Position numbers and translations under genes: made by a program. Positions 49,102 to 57,924 of a DNA stretch of 64,000 bases are shown piece by piece; the first letter of the stretch is position 1; the number at the start of each line of letters is the position of its first letter. The notes beneath the pieces are model-generated. The model did not search any database. It was not told where the DNA came from and worked only from the letters and a program-made list of their open reading frames with translations. The stretch lies in NCBI GenBank assembly GCA_023396225.1, contig JAEWWT010000024.1:62001-126000 (forward strand). The letters run 5' to 3'. Source of the stretch: Bacillota bacterium (GTDB taxonomy: Bacteria; Bacillota; Clostridia; Oscillospirales; Ruminococcaceae).

Positions 49102-50691
49102 ATGGCTGTAATTATTTCAGAAATATCAAGCGCAGTAAATGAGAACGAAAAGAATATTATAGAAAAGGCAATAAGGAGAGCAGGCCTGATCAAGTCTGAT
49201 ATTCGTGTTGCAGGCATATATAAAACTTCTCTTGATGCAAGGGATAACACTAATATCAAACTCATTTCTTCCATATGGGTAGAAACTGATGCAAATGATG
49301 AGGAACGTGCCTGCATATTAAAACCATTTTGCTCACAAGTCAAGGTTAATGAATTTGTCCCTGCATCATTTGGAACAGAAAAGGCTGACGGCAGAATAGT
49401 CATTGCAGGATTTGGACCTGCGGGAATGTTTGCAGCTCTGATACTGGCTGAATACGGATACAAACCGCTTGTTCTTGAACGTGGCGGTGATGTTGACAGC
49501 CGAACAGAAAAGGTAACGGTTTTCTGGAAGAACGGGACTTTTGACAGACAGTCCAATGTTCAGTTCGGTGAGGGGGGGGCAGGAACTTTTTCTGATGGAA
49601 AGCTTACAACAAGAATCAAGGATCCTCTTTGCAGGCATATATTGAAGAAGTTTACAGAGTTTGGTGCTCCTGAAGAAATACTCACAAAGGCTAAACCTCA
49701 TATTGGAACGGACAAGCTAAGGGGAATAGTCAAGTCAATCAGAGAAAGAATTATTGAACTTGGCGGAGAAGTAAGATTCAACTCTGCGGTTACAGATATA
49801 AAAAATCAGAACGGCTCTATAAATGCAGTTGAAGTAAACGGCGCTGAAACAATTAATACTGCTGCTGTGATTTTTGCTATTGGGCACAGTGCAAGAGATA
49901 CATTTGAAATGCTTGATGGGAAGGGAATATGTCTTGAGGCAAAACCATTTTCAGTTGGTGCAAGAATAGAACATACGCAGGAAAGTGTAAACAAGTCACT
50001 TTATGGGAAGCAATACGATAATCCTGTTCTTCCTAAAGGAGAATATCAGTTGTCATACAGGCAGGGAGAAAGAGCAGTGTATACGTTCTGTATGTGTCCC
50101 GGAGGATATGTTGTTCCTTCGCAAAGTGAAGAAAATACCGTTGTCACAAATGGCATGAGCGAGTTTTCAAGAAATGGTACAAATGCAAACTCTGCACTCG
50201 TTGTTTCGGTATCACCTAATGACTTCGGAAAGAATCCTCTTGATGGCATGGAATTTGCCAGAAAAATAGAGCAGAAAGCTTTTACACTTGCAGGAAGTAA
50301 TTATTCTGCACCTGCTTGTACTGCGGGAAAATTACTTGGTGAGAGTACACGCCTTTCGAGATCAGCTTTAAAACCGACGTATTCACTTGGTGTTGCTGAA
50401 TGTGATTTCAATCAATTGTTTCCTAAGTTTGTAACAGATATGATGGGTACAGGATTAAGAAGCTTTTCAAGGAGGATGAAGTGCTTCGGTGAAAGTAATG
50501 CCGTTCTTACCGGCCCTGAAACAAGAACATCTTCTCCTGTAAGAATACTGAGGAATGAAAACATGCAGTCTGTTTCCGTAGATGGTTTATATCCATGCGG
50601 AGAGGGTGCTGGATATGCCGGCGGAATAATGTCCGCCGCTGTCGATGGAGTAAAGGCGGCGGAAAAGATAATTGCAAGATTTAAGTGTTAA
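49102..50691 (+). CDS. FAD-dependent dehydrogenase of the COG2509 family
   Basis: This 529-residue predicted flavoprotein opens with a helical, ferredoxin-fold-like N-terminal domain (1-95). It then has the FAD-binding dinucleotide loop IVIAGFGPAGMFAALILAE (about 99-117) with the GGDVDSRTE region, and the family hallmark FGEGGAGTFSDGKL. The end has the second FAD contact VDGLYPCGEGAGYAGGIMSAA. No substrate is known for COG2509 proteins; a role in redox metabolism is inference. It follows cdaR by 27 bp and probably shares its transcript. A perfect hairpin terminator follows directly. Confidence 0.9.
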   Translation: MAVIISEISSAVNENEKNIIEKAIRRAGLIKSDIRVAGIYKTSLDARDNTNIKLISSIWVETDANDEERACILKPFCSQVKVNEFVPASFGTEKADGRIVIAGFGPAGMFAALILAEYGYKPLVLERGGDVDSRTEKVTVFWKNGTFDRQSNVQFGEGGAGTFSDGKLTTRIKDPLCRHILKKFTEFGAPEEILTKAKPHIGTDKLRGIVKSIRERIIELGGEVRFNSAVTDIKNQNGSINAVEVNGAETINTAAVIFAIGHSARDTFEMLDGKGICLEAKPFSVGARIEHTQESVNKSLYGKQYDNPVLPKGEYQLSYRQGERAVYTFCMCPGGYVVPSQSEENTVVTNGMSEFSRNGTNANSALVVSVSPNDFGKNPLDGMEFARKIEQKAFTLAGSNYSAPACTAGKLLGESTRLSRSALKPTYSLGVAECDFNQLFPKFVTDMMGTGLRSFSRRMKCFGESNAVLTGPETRTSSPVRILRNENMQSVSVDGLYPCGEGAGYAGGIMSAAVDGVKAAEKIIARFKC

Positions 50692-50735
50692 AAATACCGC
50701 ACAAAGTCACTGGTTGTACTTTGTGCGGTATTTTT
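50691..50735 (+). terminator. Intrinsic terminator after the COG2509 gene
   Basis: Stem AAATACCGCACAAAGT with its complement, 10-base loop, then TTTTTATT. The stem shares the 12-mer AATACCGCACAA with the 112-bp inverted-repeat element near 8.9 kb. Confidence 0.85.
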
Positions 50736-50754
50736 ATTTCAAATCATAAATAAA

Positions 50755-50781
50755 AAGCAGCCCGAAATAATCAGACTGCTT
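50755..50781 (-). terminator. Intrinsic terminator after trpB
   Basis: On the minus strand AAGCAGTCTGA pairs, with G-U pairs, with TTCGGGCTGCTT, followed by TTTATTT; 19 bp after the stop. Confidence 0.7.
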
Positions 50782-50799
50782 AATTGTAGTATCAATATT

Positions 50800-52035
50800 T
50801 TACTTGCTCAGAAACTTTTCGCCATAGCCATAATGCTCAACAACATAATCAATATCCTTATCTCCTCTGCCTGAAAGGTTAACAAGAATTGAATCATGCT
50901 TCTTTTCTCTTGCAAGTCTGAGAGCTCCTGCAAGTGCATGAGAGCTTTCGATAGCAGGGATAATTCCTTCATATCTGCAAAGGAGGAAGAATGCTTCCAT
51001 TGCTTCATCATCAAGTGCAGTTACATAGTTTACTCTTCCGCAATCATTCAGGTAAGCATGTTCAGGACCAACAGAAGGGTAGTCAAGTCCGCTTGCAACA
51101 GAATATACAGGGTCAGGTTCACCTTGTTTCTGATTCTGGAGCATAATGCTTTCAAATCCATGCATAACGCCCTTTGTACCAAATGACATTGAAGCCGCAT
51201 GATCACCAATTCCACTGCCTCTTCCGAGAGGCTCAATACCATAGATTTCAACAGGATCTGAAATGAATGGAAGGAACATTCCGATAGAGTTAGAACCACC
51301 GCCGACACATGCACATACAGCGTCAGGAAGCATGCCTGTCATATTAACAAACTGTTCCCTTGCTTCTTCACCGACTACAAGCTGAAAATCTCTTACCATT
51401 AAAGGGAATGGGTGTGGACCCAATGCAGATCCTATACAGTATACAGCATCCTTGTATTCCTTCATATATCCTTCAAAAGCGGCGTCAACAGCTTCCTTAA
51501 GAGTTTTAAGGCCGTGTGATACAGGAATAACTTTAGCGCCGAGCAGCTTCATTCTTGTAACGTTTGGAGCCTGTTTTGCAATATCGACTTCGCCCATATA
51601 AATATCACATTCAAGACCGAAATATGCAGCAGCTGTAGCAAGAGCAACACCATGCTGGCCTGCACCTGTTTCGGCAATAATCTTTTTCTTGCCCATGAAC
51701 TTTGCAAGAAGTCCTTCACCCATGCAGTGGTTAAGCTTATGTGCGCCTGTATGGTTAAGATCTTCTCTCTTGAGGTAAATCTGTCCGCCGCCGATAAGCC
51801 TTGAAAGTCTTTCACAATGGTAAACAGGAGTAGGTCTGCCCTGAAATTCACGTCTTATTCTTCTGAGTTCGCTTATGAACTGTGCGCTGTGGCAAATAGT
51901 CCTGTAAGCTTCATTTATTTCTTCAAAAGCTGGGATAAGTTCATCAGGGAGATAACTTCCTCCGTAGATTCCGTATCTTCCGTCCTTGCTTGGAAATTCC
52001 TTTAGGTAATTCTGATATTCAGCATATTTATTCAT
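50800..52035 (-). CDS. trpB: Tryptophan synthase beta subunit
   Basis: TrpB condenses indole with serine to form tryptophan using PLP. The 411-residue protein has PLP Lys100 in the HTGAHKLNHCMG segment, the preceding REDLNH, ETGAGQHGVALA, and the phosphate-binding CVGGGSNSIGMF. It is the classic TrpB1 type (about 400 residues), not the longer TrpB2. No trpA or other trp gene is adjacent, so it may salvage indole or act with a distant trpA. A T-box leader and a short ORF ending Trp-stop control it. GGAGAATT precedes the start. Confidence 0.95.
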   Translation of the reverse strand: MNKYAEYQNYLKEFPSKDGRYGIYGGSYLPDELIPAFEEINEAYRTICHSAQFISELRRIRREFQGRPTPVYHCERLSRLIGGGQIYLKREDLNHTGAHKLNHCMGEGLLAKFMGKKKIIAETGAGQHGVALATAAAYFGLECDIYMGEVDIAKQAPNVTRMKLLGAKVIPVSHGLKTLKEAVDAAFEGYMKEYKDAVYCIGSALGPHPFPLMVRDFQLVVGEEAREQFVNMTGMLPDAVCACVGGGSNSIGMFLPFISDPVEIYGIEPLGRGSGIGDHAASMSFGTKGVMHGFESIMLQNQKQGEPDPVYSVASGLDYPSVGPEHAYLNDCGRVNYVTALDDEAMEAFFLLCRYEGIIPAIESSHALAGALRLAREKKHDSILVNLSGRGDKDIDYVVEHYGYGEKFLSK

Positions 52036-52109
52036 AGTAATTCTCCATTCTGCCGTTAAGGCTCTTCAATTTATTTAATAATCTTTGACTTATGATTTAA
52101 ATATAAGCT

Positions 52110-52175
52110 TCACCATCGTGTATCCTTGCACAGGTAGCTTATATTTATGCACTGTATTATAATTTTTATTGGCAT
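52110..52175 (-). CDS. 21-codon leader ORF ending in Trp-stop, between T-box and trpB
   Basis: An ATG at 52175 with AAAGGAG 6 bp upstream opens a 21-residue frame, MPIKIIIQ...KDTRW, whose last sense codon is TGG and whose stop is TGA. The 3' half of the ORF lies in a stem-loop (AATATAAGCT / AGCTTATATT). It lies about 60 bp downstream of the T-box terminator and about 75 bp upstream of trpB. It could be a translated leader that senses tryptophan or release at the Trp-stop, though it may be a chance frame. Confidence 0.45.
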   Translation of the reverse strand: MPIKIIIQCINISYLCKDTRW

Positions 52176-52232
52176 ATTAAGCTCCTTTCCGTTTTTAACA
52201 AGTAATCTATCAAATATTAAGACAAAATAAAA

Positions 52233-52515
52233 AATCTGTCCTTATAAATTTATAAGGACAGATTGAAAAATCAAATCTGCGGAACCACCTTATTTGGTCA
52301 TTGCTGACCCACTCAACAAAATGCAAACACATTTTCACCGTTAACGCCGGCATACGTCTCAGATACTAAGTAATTTTAAAAAATCACTTTTCCCCTTGCC
52401 CTCAGCGGTCCATTTACCAAATCGCATCTCCGACGGAATTTTCAGCTAATATTCCGTTCTCTGTGCGGCGCTGAACTGTAATTATACAGCCAACAAAAGT
52501 TGTAAGGTTTTATCT
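52233..52515 (-). ncRNA. T-box riboswitch (tRNA-Trp type) of trpB
   Basis: The minus-strand leader has the conserved T-box AAGGTGGTTCCGC (52279-52291 complement) in the antiterminator. A terminator stem follows (AATCTGTCCTTATAAATT and complement, 52233-52265) with a TTTTTTATTT run. Upstream is a large stem I region, and a candidate specifier TGG (Trp) followed by A lies at 52410-52412. The variable base of UGGN is U, which can pair with the G73 discriminator of tRNA-Trp. Uncharged tRNA-Trp should promote read-through. Confidence 0.9.
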
Positions 52516-52542
52516 CCGCTTCACTAGTTTGAATTTACATAT

Positions 52543-52571
52543 ACTATATCACACCAGTTTAATTTTGTCAA
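52543..52571 (-). promoter_or_regulatory. Sigma-A promoter of the trpB T-box leader
   Basis: TTGACA, 17 bp, TATAGT on the minus strand; transcription should start near 52536, just before the T-box stem I. Confidence 0.8.
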
Positions 52572-52585
52572 GAGGTGGATAAATA

Positions 52586-52936
52586 TTATTTTGCCGGAGC
52601 AGTAACTTCAATATGATTACCTTCACTGTCAATAAACTCAGCAACCCAGTTTGCTTTTATATTTGTAAGTGAAAAATACATCTCTAAACCTGTAATCTTT
52701 GCTTTAAGGACATCGACATTTTCAAATGCAACACTCGGAAGACAATTACTGCCAAAGGTATGTTCCTCGTTCATCTTCTGATAAGCAAACAAACCAAGTC
52801 TGAAGCCGTTTATATCAAAAACGCTGTATATTTCATCTTTTTCAGTTACACTTTTTTCAAAGAATTTCTCATAGAATGAAATAGCTCTGTCCATATTCTT
52901 GATGCAGATATACATTGATTTGATATAGCAATTCAT
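52586..52936 (-). CDS. VOC (glyoxalase/bleomycin-resistance fold) protein
   Basis: This 116-residue protein of the vicinal oxygen chelate superfamily is made of paired beta-alpha-beta-beta-beta units. The N-terminal pattern SMYICIKNMDRAISFYEKFF (about 6-25) and the C-terminal FIDSEGNHIEVTAP (last 16) are characteristic. The usual metal Glu in IEV is present; the N-terminal ligand position has Tyr/Ile, so metal use is unsure. ATG 52936 was chosen (GGTGAAAG upstream). It follows the purine ABC importer genes by 35 bp and could be co-transcribed. Substrate is unknown. Confidence 0.82.
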   Translation of the reverse strand: MNCYIKSMYICIKNMDRAISFYEKFFEKSVTEKDEIYSVFDINGFRLGLFAYQKMNEEHTFGSNCLPSVAFENVDVLKAKITGLEMYFSLTNIKANWVAEFIDSEGNHIEVTAPAK

Positions 52937-52971
52937 AAATCTTTCACCATCCAAGTATCTGTTTAAAGAAG

Positions 52972-53928
52972 TTATCTTTCTTCTCTGAAGTAGTTTAGTC
53001 CGCACGCAGCAGGCTGTGATTTTTCCCTTGATTGTCTGATAGAAGTAATAATCAGAACAAGAGCTGTGATAACAAACGGGAGCATATCAAAGAATGCAAT
53101 CGGTATTGTAATAACATTCTTCGGAACATAATATTTCAGAACGCTGAATGCGCCGAAAACAAATGAACCGAATATAGCTCTGATTGGGCTCCATGATGCA
53201 AAGATAACAAGTGCAACGGATATCCATCCAAGTCCGTTTACGCTGTTGCTCATCCATACGCCGCCGCAGGTTATCATTGATGCGTATGCACCGCCTATTC
53301 CGCAGATGCCGCCTCCGATAAGAATGTTGATATATTTAAGCTTTGTAACTTTAATTCCTACTGCGTCAGCAGCCGCAGGATTTTCACCGATTGCTCTGAC
53401 GTTAAGACCAGTTTTGGTTTTATTAAGGTAAATGAAAACAATAATTGCAATAACTACTCCAACGTAGATAAAAATATTGTATGAGAAAAAAAGCTTTCCA
53501 ACAACAGGAATATTGCTAAGCCCAGGAATTTTTATATTTCTAAGCTGTGCTGTAATATTTTCAGGAAGCTTAAGATTATTTGTAACAGATTTTCCGAGCA
53601 TATATTCTCCGATAAAGTTTGAAAGCCCAACACCGAAAATAGTAAGTGTAAGACCTGTTACGTTCTGATTTGCCATAAATGTAACTGTTAAAACAGCATA
53701 AATAAGTGAAACACCGACACCTGCAAGAAAGGCAGCAATAAGAGCAACAAACAGGTTATTTGAGGAGTAACCAGCCATAAATCCTGCACAGGCACCGATT
53801 GCCATAATACCCTCTACACCAAGGTTAAGATGTCCTGATTTTTCGTTCATTATTTCGCCTGTTGTTCCAAAAAGAAGCGGTGCACCTGCAAGTACAGCTG
53901 CAATGATGAAGTTAATAAACATATCCAT
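52972..53928 (-). CDS. Nucleoside ABC importer permease (second, NupQ-like)
   Basis: This is an inner-membrane permease of about 318 residues in the BPD_transp_2 family that imports nucleosides such as guanosine. It has about ten predicted helices. The family signs are the N-terminal FINFIIAAVLAGAPLLFGTTGEI (about 4-25), NEKSGHLNLGVEGIM, and the cytoplasmic EAA-like IGENPAAADAVGI (about 204-216). ATG 53928 has AAGGAGG 9 bp upstream and is adjacent to the stop of the first permease. It pairs with that permease to form the transport channel. Confidence 0.9.
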   Translation of the reverse strand: MDMFINFIIAAVLAGAPLLFGTTGEIMNEKSGHLNLGVEGIMAIGACAGFMAGYSSNNLFVALIAAFLAGVGVSLIYAVLTVTFMANQNVTGLTLTIFGVGLSNFIGEYMLGKSVTNNLKLPENITAQLRNIKIPGLSNIPVVGKLFFSYNIFIYVGVVIAIIVFIYLNKTKTGLNVRAIGENPAAADAVGIKVTKLKYINILIGGGICGIGGAYASMITCGGVWMSNSVNGLGWISVALVIFASWSPIRAIFGSFVFGAFSVLKYYVPKNVITIPIAFFDMLPFVITALVLIITSIRQSREKSQPAACGLNYFREER

Positions 53929-53929
53929 A

Positions 53930-55021
53930 TTATGCAGCCTCCTTCTTTCTAAAACAGAATTTATATCTAATAAAAAATTCACATGCAAGCACAAAGAAAA
54001 GTATAATTCCCTGAAGTACATCTGCCGAATATGTTGATAAACCAAATGAAGACTGCATTACGCTGCTCCCTTTTTCAAGAACTGCAAAAAGGAAAGAAAC
54101 CAGCAGTATTGCAAATGGATTAAGTTGTGCAAGCCATGCAACAATGATTGCAGTAAATCCAACTCCGCCTGCTACTGATGTAGCAAGTGTCATATCAGAG
54201 CCTGTTGCCTGTGTCATTCCTGCTATTCCGCATACAGCGCCGCTTAAAAACATTGTTTTAAGCATGATTTTCTTAGGATTCATTCCAGCGTATCTTGCAG
54301 TAGCGTGGCTTTCTGAAGCAACGCTGATTTCATATCCGCTTTTGGTATATTTAAGATAAACAAAAACAAGAACGACAAGAATCAAGCCAAAAACCCAGCC
54401 TATCTGAACACCGAAAAGCTTATTCAGCTGTGCGTTTATTGTAAACCTTGCAATTTTTGGGAAACCTCCTGACTGCGGGTCAGCCCATGGACCATCACGA
54501 AGAAATACAATTAAGTTAAGCGCAATATAGTTTAGCATAAGTGTAAAAAGTGTTTCATTTGTATTGAACTTTGCTTTGAAAAAAGCAGGAAGAAGTCCGA
54601 ACAGTCCGCCGCCGATAATGCTTGCAATAAACATGACTATTACAAGGATTGCATGAGGCCAGTCTGAATGGAAAAGAGCAAAGTAAGAAGCAAATATTGC
54701 GCCGACAATTATTTGACCTTCTGCACCGATATTCCAGAATTTAAGTTTGAATGCAAGAGTAATGCCAAGCGAAGAAATAAGCAGTGGGATCATAATTTTA
54801 ACTGTAGCCTGAAAAGCCATTGAACTTCTGAAAGCGCCACTGAAAATTGTAGCATACACTTTAAATGGATTGTAACCAATTATAAGAATGAAAATTCCAC
54901 CTGCAACAAGTGCAAGAAATACGGATAACAGACGTAAGAAAAAGATTTCACCGTTAGAACGTTCGGCTCTTTTGGCAATTCTTATAAGAGGCTCCTTTTT
55001 TCTGACAGCAGTATCACTCAT
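53930..55021 (-). CDS. Nucleoside ABC importer permease (first, NupP-like)
   Basis: This is the partner permease of about 363 residues with nine to ten helices after a charged cytoplasmic N-terminus. Family marks are KLKFWNIGAEGQIIVGAI (about 92-109), FNTNETLFTLMLNYIALNL, and the loop SESHATARYAGMNPKK (about 235-250). ATG 55021 was chosen (AAGGTG 7 bp upstream). It overlaps the ATPase gene by 8 bp, so translation is coupled. Together the three genes form a nucleoside importer like nupOPQ of B. subtilis; nucleoside specificity is inferred from the family and the xpt neighbour. Confidence 0.9.
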   Translation of the reverse strand: MSDTAVRKKEPLIRIAKRAERSNGEIFFLRLLSVFLALVAGGIFILIIGYNPFKVYATIFSGAFRSSMAFQATVKIMIPLLISSLGITLAFKLKFWNIGAEGQIIVGAIFASYFALFHSDWPHAILVIVMFIASIIGGGLFGLLPAFFKAKFNTNETLFTLMLNYIALNLIVFLRDGPWADPQSGGFPKIARFTINAQLNKLFGVQIGWVFGLILVVLVFVYLKYTKSGYEISVASESHATARYAGMNPKKIMLKTMFLSGAVCGIAGMTQATGSDMTLATSVAGGVGFTAIIVAWLAQLNPFAILLVSFLFAVLEKGSSVMQSSFGLSTYSADVLQGIILFFVLACEFFIRYKFCFRKKEAA

Positions 55022-56552
55022 TTTCATTCACCTTCTTTAATTTAGAGCCCATCATCATAAGACCAAGCTGCTCTTTAGTAATATTCTTTGCATCGACAAC
55101 GCCTGTGATCTTGCCATGGCAGAGAACAAGAATTTTGTCACAAAGTTCAAGAATAACATCAAGATCTTCTCCGATAAACAGAACTGCTACATTTTTTTGT
55201 TTCTGCTCATTAAGCAGATCATAAATCATATATGCTGAGTTAATATCAAGACCTCTTACAGGATAAGCTGTGATGAGGAGGTTTGGCTCGGACTCAATTT
55301 CACGGCCGAGAAGAACTTTCTGAACATTACCTCCTGAAAGCATTCTTACAGGCGTTTCAATTGACGGGGTTTTTATTTTAAGCTTTTTAACAAGCTTGTC
55401 TGCAAGTTCCTTAGCAGGCGCTCTGTCAACAAAAATGCCCTTGCTGTTTTTATATGATTTCAGCATCATGTTGTCAACCATGCCAAGTGGTGCAACAAGT
55501 CCCATTCCAAGTCTGTCTTCAGGGACAAAGCTCATACTTATTCCGAGGTCGATGATTTCCTGTGGAGTTTTGCCTATGATATTTTCTTTATTGTAAAGTA
55601 CAGCTCCCTTTTCAATTGGGATAAGACCAGCAATAGTTTCACAGAGTTCTTTCTGCCCACTTCCTGCAATACCTGCAACACCGAGAATTTCACCCTTATT
55701 TATACTAAAGCTTACATCGTCAAGACCTAATGTACCGTCAGCTTTCTTGACACTAAGGTTATATACATTAAGGAGCGGCATAGCATCAACAGGTTCAGGG
55801 CGTTCAATTGAAAGAGAAACTTTCTTGCCGACCATAAGTTCAGTAAGCTGACTTTCATTTGTTTCCGCAGTTATAACCGTTTCAATGCTCTTCCCCTTAC
55901 GGAGAATTGTTACTCTATCGCTTATTTCCATAACTTCGTTAAGTTTATGGGTTATAATAATAATCGCACAGCCGTCTTCCTTCATCTTACGGAGAATTTC
56001 AAATAGCTTTTGTGTTTCCTGAGGAGTAAGAACAGCAGTAGGTTCATCAAGAATCAGAATTTTTGAACCTCTGTAAAGGACCTTAAGTATTTCTACTGTC
56101 TGCTTTTCGCTGACTGACATGTTGTATATTTTCTTGTCAGGATCAACGTCAAGCCCCAGCTTCTTTGATATATCAACAATTTCCTGTCTGAAAACGCTCT
56201 TTTTTTTAAGTGAGCCTTTTGTACCCAAAGCAATATTTGCCATAGCTGTGAAAATATCAACAAGCTTGAAATGCTGATGAATCATACCTATACCAAGAGT
56301 TATTGAATCAGCAGGGGAGTTGATTGCAACATCCTTGCCGTCTATTTTTATCGAGCCGCTGTCTGGATGATATATACCGGAAAGCATATTCATCAAGGTT
56401 GTCTTACCTGAGCCGTTTTCACCGAGAAGAGCAATAATCTCCCCAAAATTAACTGACAGATTGATGTTATCATTGGCAACTACAGTACCGAATGTCTTTG
56501 TAATTCCTGTACATTCAATTGCAGTTCTGACGGTTGTGTTTTCCTTTTCCAT
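55014..56552 (-). CDS. Nucleoside ABC importer ATPase with two ABC domains (NupO-like)
   Basis: This 512-residue ATPase has two tandem nucleotide-binding domains. The first has a complete Walker A (GENGSGKTT) with LLGENGSGKTTLMNML and Walker B LILDEPTAVL. The second is degenerate, with GIAGSGQKEL at the Walker A position and a NLLITAYPVRGLD segment replacing Walker B; that asymmetry is normal for this sugar/nucleoside group. ATG 56552 was chosen because GGAGG lies 5 bp upstream; the longer frame to 56624 is unlikely. A hairpin at 56651-56686 separates it from the binding-protein gene. Confidence 0.9.
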   Translation of the reverse strand: MEKENTTVRTAIECTGITKTFGTVVANDNINLSVNFGEIIALLGENGSGKTTLMNMLSGIYHPDSGSIKIDGKDVAINSPADSITLGIGMIHQHFKLVDIFTAMANIALGTKGSLKKKSVFRQEIVDISKKLGLDVDPDKKIYNMSVSEKQTVEILKVLYRGSKILILDEPTAVLTPQETQKLFEILRKMKEDGCAIIIITHKLNEVMEISDRVTILRKGKSIETVITAETNESQLTELMVGKKVSLSIERPEPVDAMPLLNVYNLSVKKADGTLGLDDVSFSINKGEILGVAGIAGSGQKELCETIAGLIPIEKGAVLYNKENIIGKTPQEIIDLGISMSFVPEDRLGMGLVAPLGMVDNMMLKSYKNSKGIFVDRAPAKELADKLVKKLKIKTPSIETPVRMLSGGNVQKVLLGREIESEPNLLITAYPVRGLDINSAYMIYDLLNEQKQKNVAVLFIGEDLDVILELCDKILVLCHGKITGVVDAKNITKEQLGLMMMGSKLKKVNENE

Positions 56553-56650
56553 TTCAGCCTCCATACAATCAAAGCTTTTTACTGTTCTAATATTATTGCA
56601 ACGAGTAAACCTTGATTTTCTCAAGACTTAATCGATGTAATAATAGTAAC

Positions 56651-56686
56651 AAAGGGTGTCGTAAAAATTATTTCACAACACCCTTT
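56651..56686 (-). terminator. Partial terminator between binding-protein and ATPase genes
   Basis: AAAGGGTGT / ACACCCTTT stem with an 18-base loop and a poor U-run; it probably reduces read-through so that the binding protein is made in excess. Confidence 0.55.
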
Positions 56687-56709
56687 TGTACAATGCAGAT
56701 TATCTGAAC

Positions 56710-57873
56710 TTACTTAACTTCAACGTTCTTGAAGTACCAGTTGATACCACCGGTGATCGTTTTATCATCAAGTGTACCGCCTTCAGTTCCGACTGTCTTG
56801 CCATCGTTTGTTTCAATAACGCCGTCAAATACATTAAAGCTGCCATCAAGAATCTTTGCCTTAGCTTCGTCAACCTTTGTCTGCATTTCAGGTGTGCAGA
56901 GATCAGAAGCGAGAGGTGCAATGTCTACAAGACCTTCAGCCATACCACCGTAGTAGTTTGTGCAGTCCCATTTGCCGTCAATGATTGACTGTACAGCTGA
57001 TGTGTAGTATGCAGACCAGTTCCATACTGTAGATGTAAGTGTAGCCTTTGGAGCATCCTTTGACATATCCGAGTTGTAGCCGATTCCCCATACGTTTGCT
57101 GCTTCTGCTTCAAGCTGTGGGTTAGGAGTATCACAGTGCTGTGCAATAACGTCGCAGCCTTCTGCAATAAGAGCCTTTGCAGCATTTGTTTCTTCAGTTG
57201 GGTTGTACCAGCTGTTTGTAACCTTAACATAAACCTTTGCATCAGGATTTACAGAGTAAACACCCATTGCAAAAGCATCAATACCGCCTGTAACTTCTGA
57301 ATTGTCCTGACCCATAGCAGCAACATAACCAACAAGATTAGATTCTGTCTTCATACCTGCAACAATACCTGAAAGGTATCTTGCCTGATAGATTCTGCCG
57401 AAGTAGTTGTTCATGTTCTTGCCGTTATTCTTATAGCCCGTACCATGTGAGAAGATAACGTTTGGATATTCAGAAGCGAGAGCTTCCATTGTGTCCATAT
57501 AACCCCAGCTTGTACCGAAAATAACGTTGCAGCCTTCTTCAATACAATCCCTGATAGCTGTTTCGGTAGCTGTTGGATCACCATCATTAACATTATTCTT
57601 TCTTACGATCTGGCTGTCATCAAGTCCAAAAGTCTGCTGCATTCCCTGAATACCAAGGTCATGAGCATATGAATAGCCTGAACCGTCAGCAGGGTTTCCA
57701 ATATGAATTACACCGATTTTAATGTCCTCTTTTGCAATTGCAGCAAAAGTTGTCTTTTCACCGCTCTGAGTTGTTGTTTCAGCCGGCTGATTTTTTGTGC
57801 TTGCAGAACAGCCTGTTGCAAGCATCATTACAGCAGCTGTCATCATAGCAATGATCTGCTTTGAAATTTTCAT
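56710..57873 (-). CDS. BMP-family nucleoside-binding lipoprotein
   Basis: This is the substrate-binding protein of the importer, about 387 residues. The signal peptide ends in a lipobox (MLATGC, Cys about 22), followed by a Thr/Glu-rich linker. The BMP (Med/PnrA) fold is visible as IKIGVIHIGNPADGSGYSYAHDLG, CNVIFGTSWGYMD, FSHGTGYKN and GRIYQARYLSGIVAG. ATG 57873 has AAAGGGG 8 bp upstream. Family members bind purine nucleosides, so a guanosine/inosine substrate fits the xpt gene next door. Confidence 0.92.
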   Translation of the reverse strand: MKISKQIIAMMTAAVMMLATGCSASTKNQPAETTTQSGEKTTFAAIAKEDIKIGVIHIGNPADGSGYSYAHDLGIQGMQQTFGLDDSQIVRKNNVNDGDPTATETAIRDCIEEGCNVIFGTSWGYMDTMEALASEYPNVIFSHGTGYKNNGKNMNNYFGRIYQARYLSGIVAGMKTESNLVGYVAAMGQDNSEVTGGIDAFAMGVYSVNPDAKVYVKVTNSWYNPTEETNAAKALIAEGCDVIAQHCDTPNPQLEAEAANVWGIGYNSDMSKDAPKATLTSTVWNWSAYYTSAVQSIIDGKWDCTNYYGGMAEGLVDIAPLASDLCTPEMQTKVDEAKAKILDGSFNVFDGVIETNDGKTVGTEGGTLDDKTITGGINWYFKNVEVK

Positions 57874-57924
57874 TTTCATTTCCCCTTTTTATTTTAACTG
57901 CAAGTAGCAGTCATTAACACCGTC

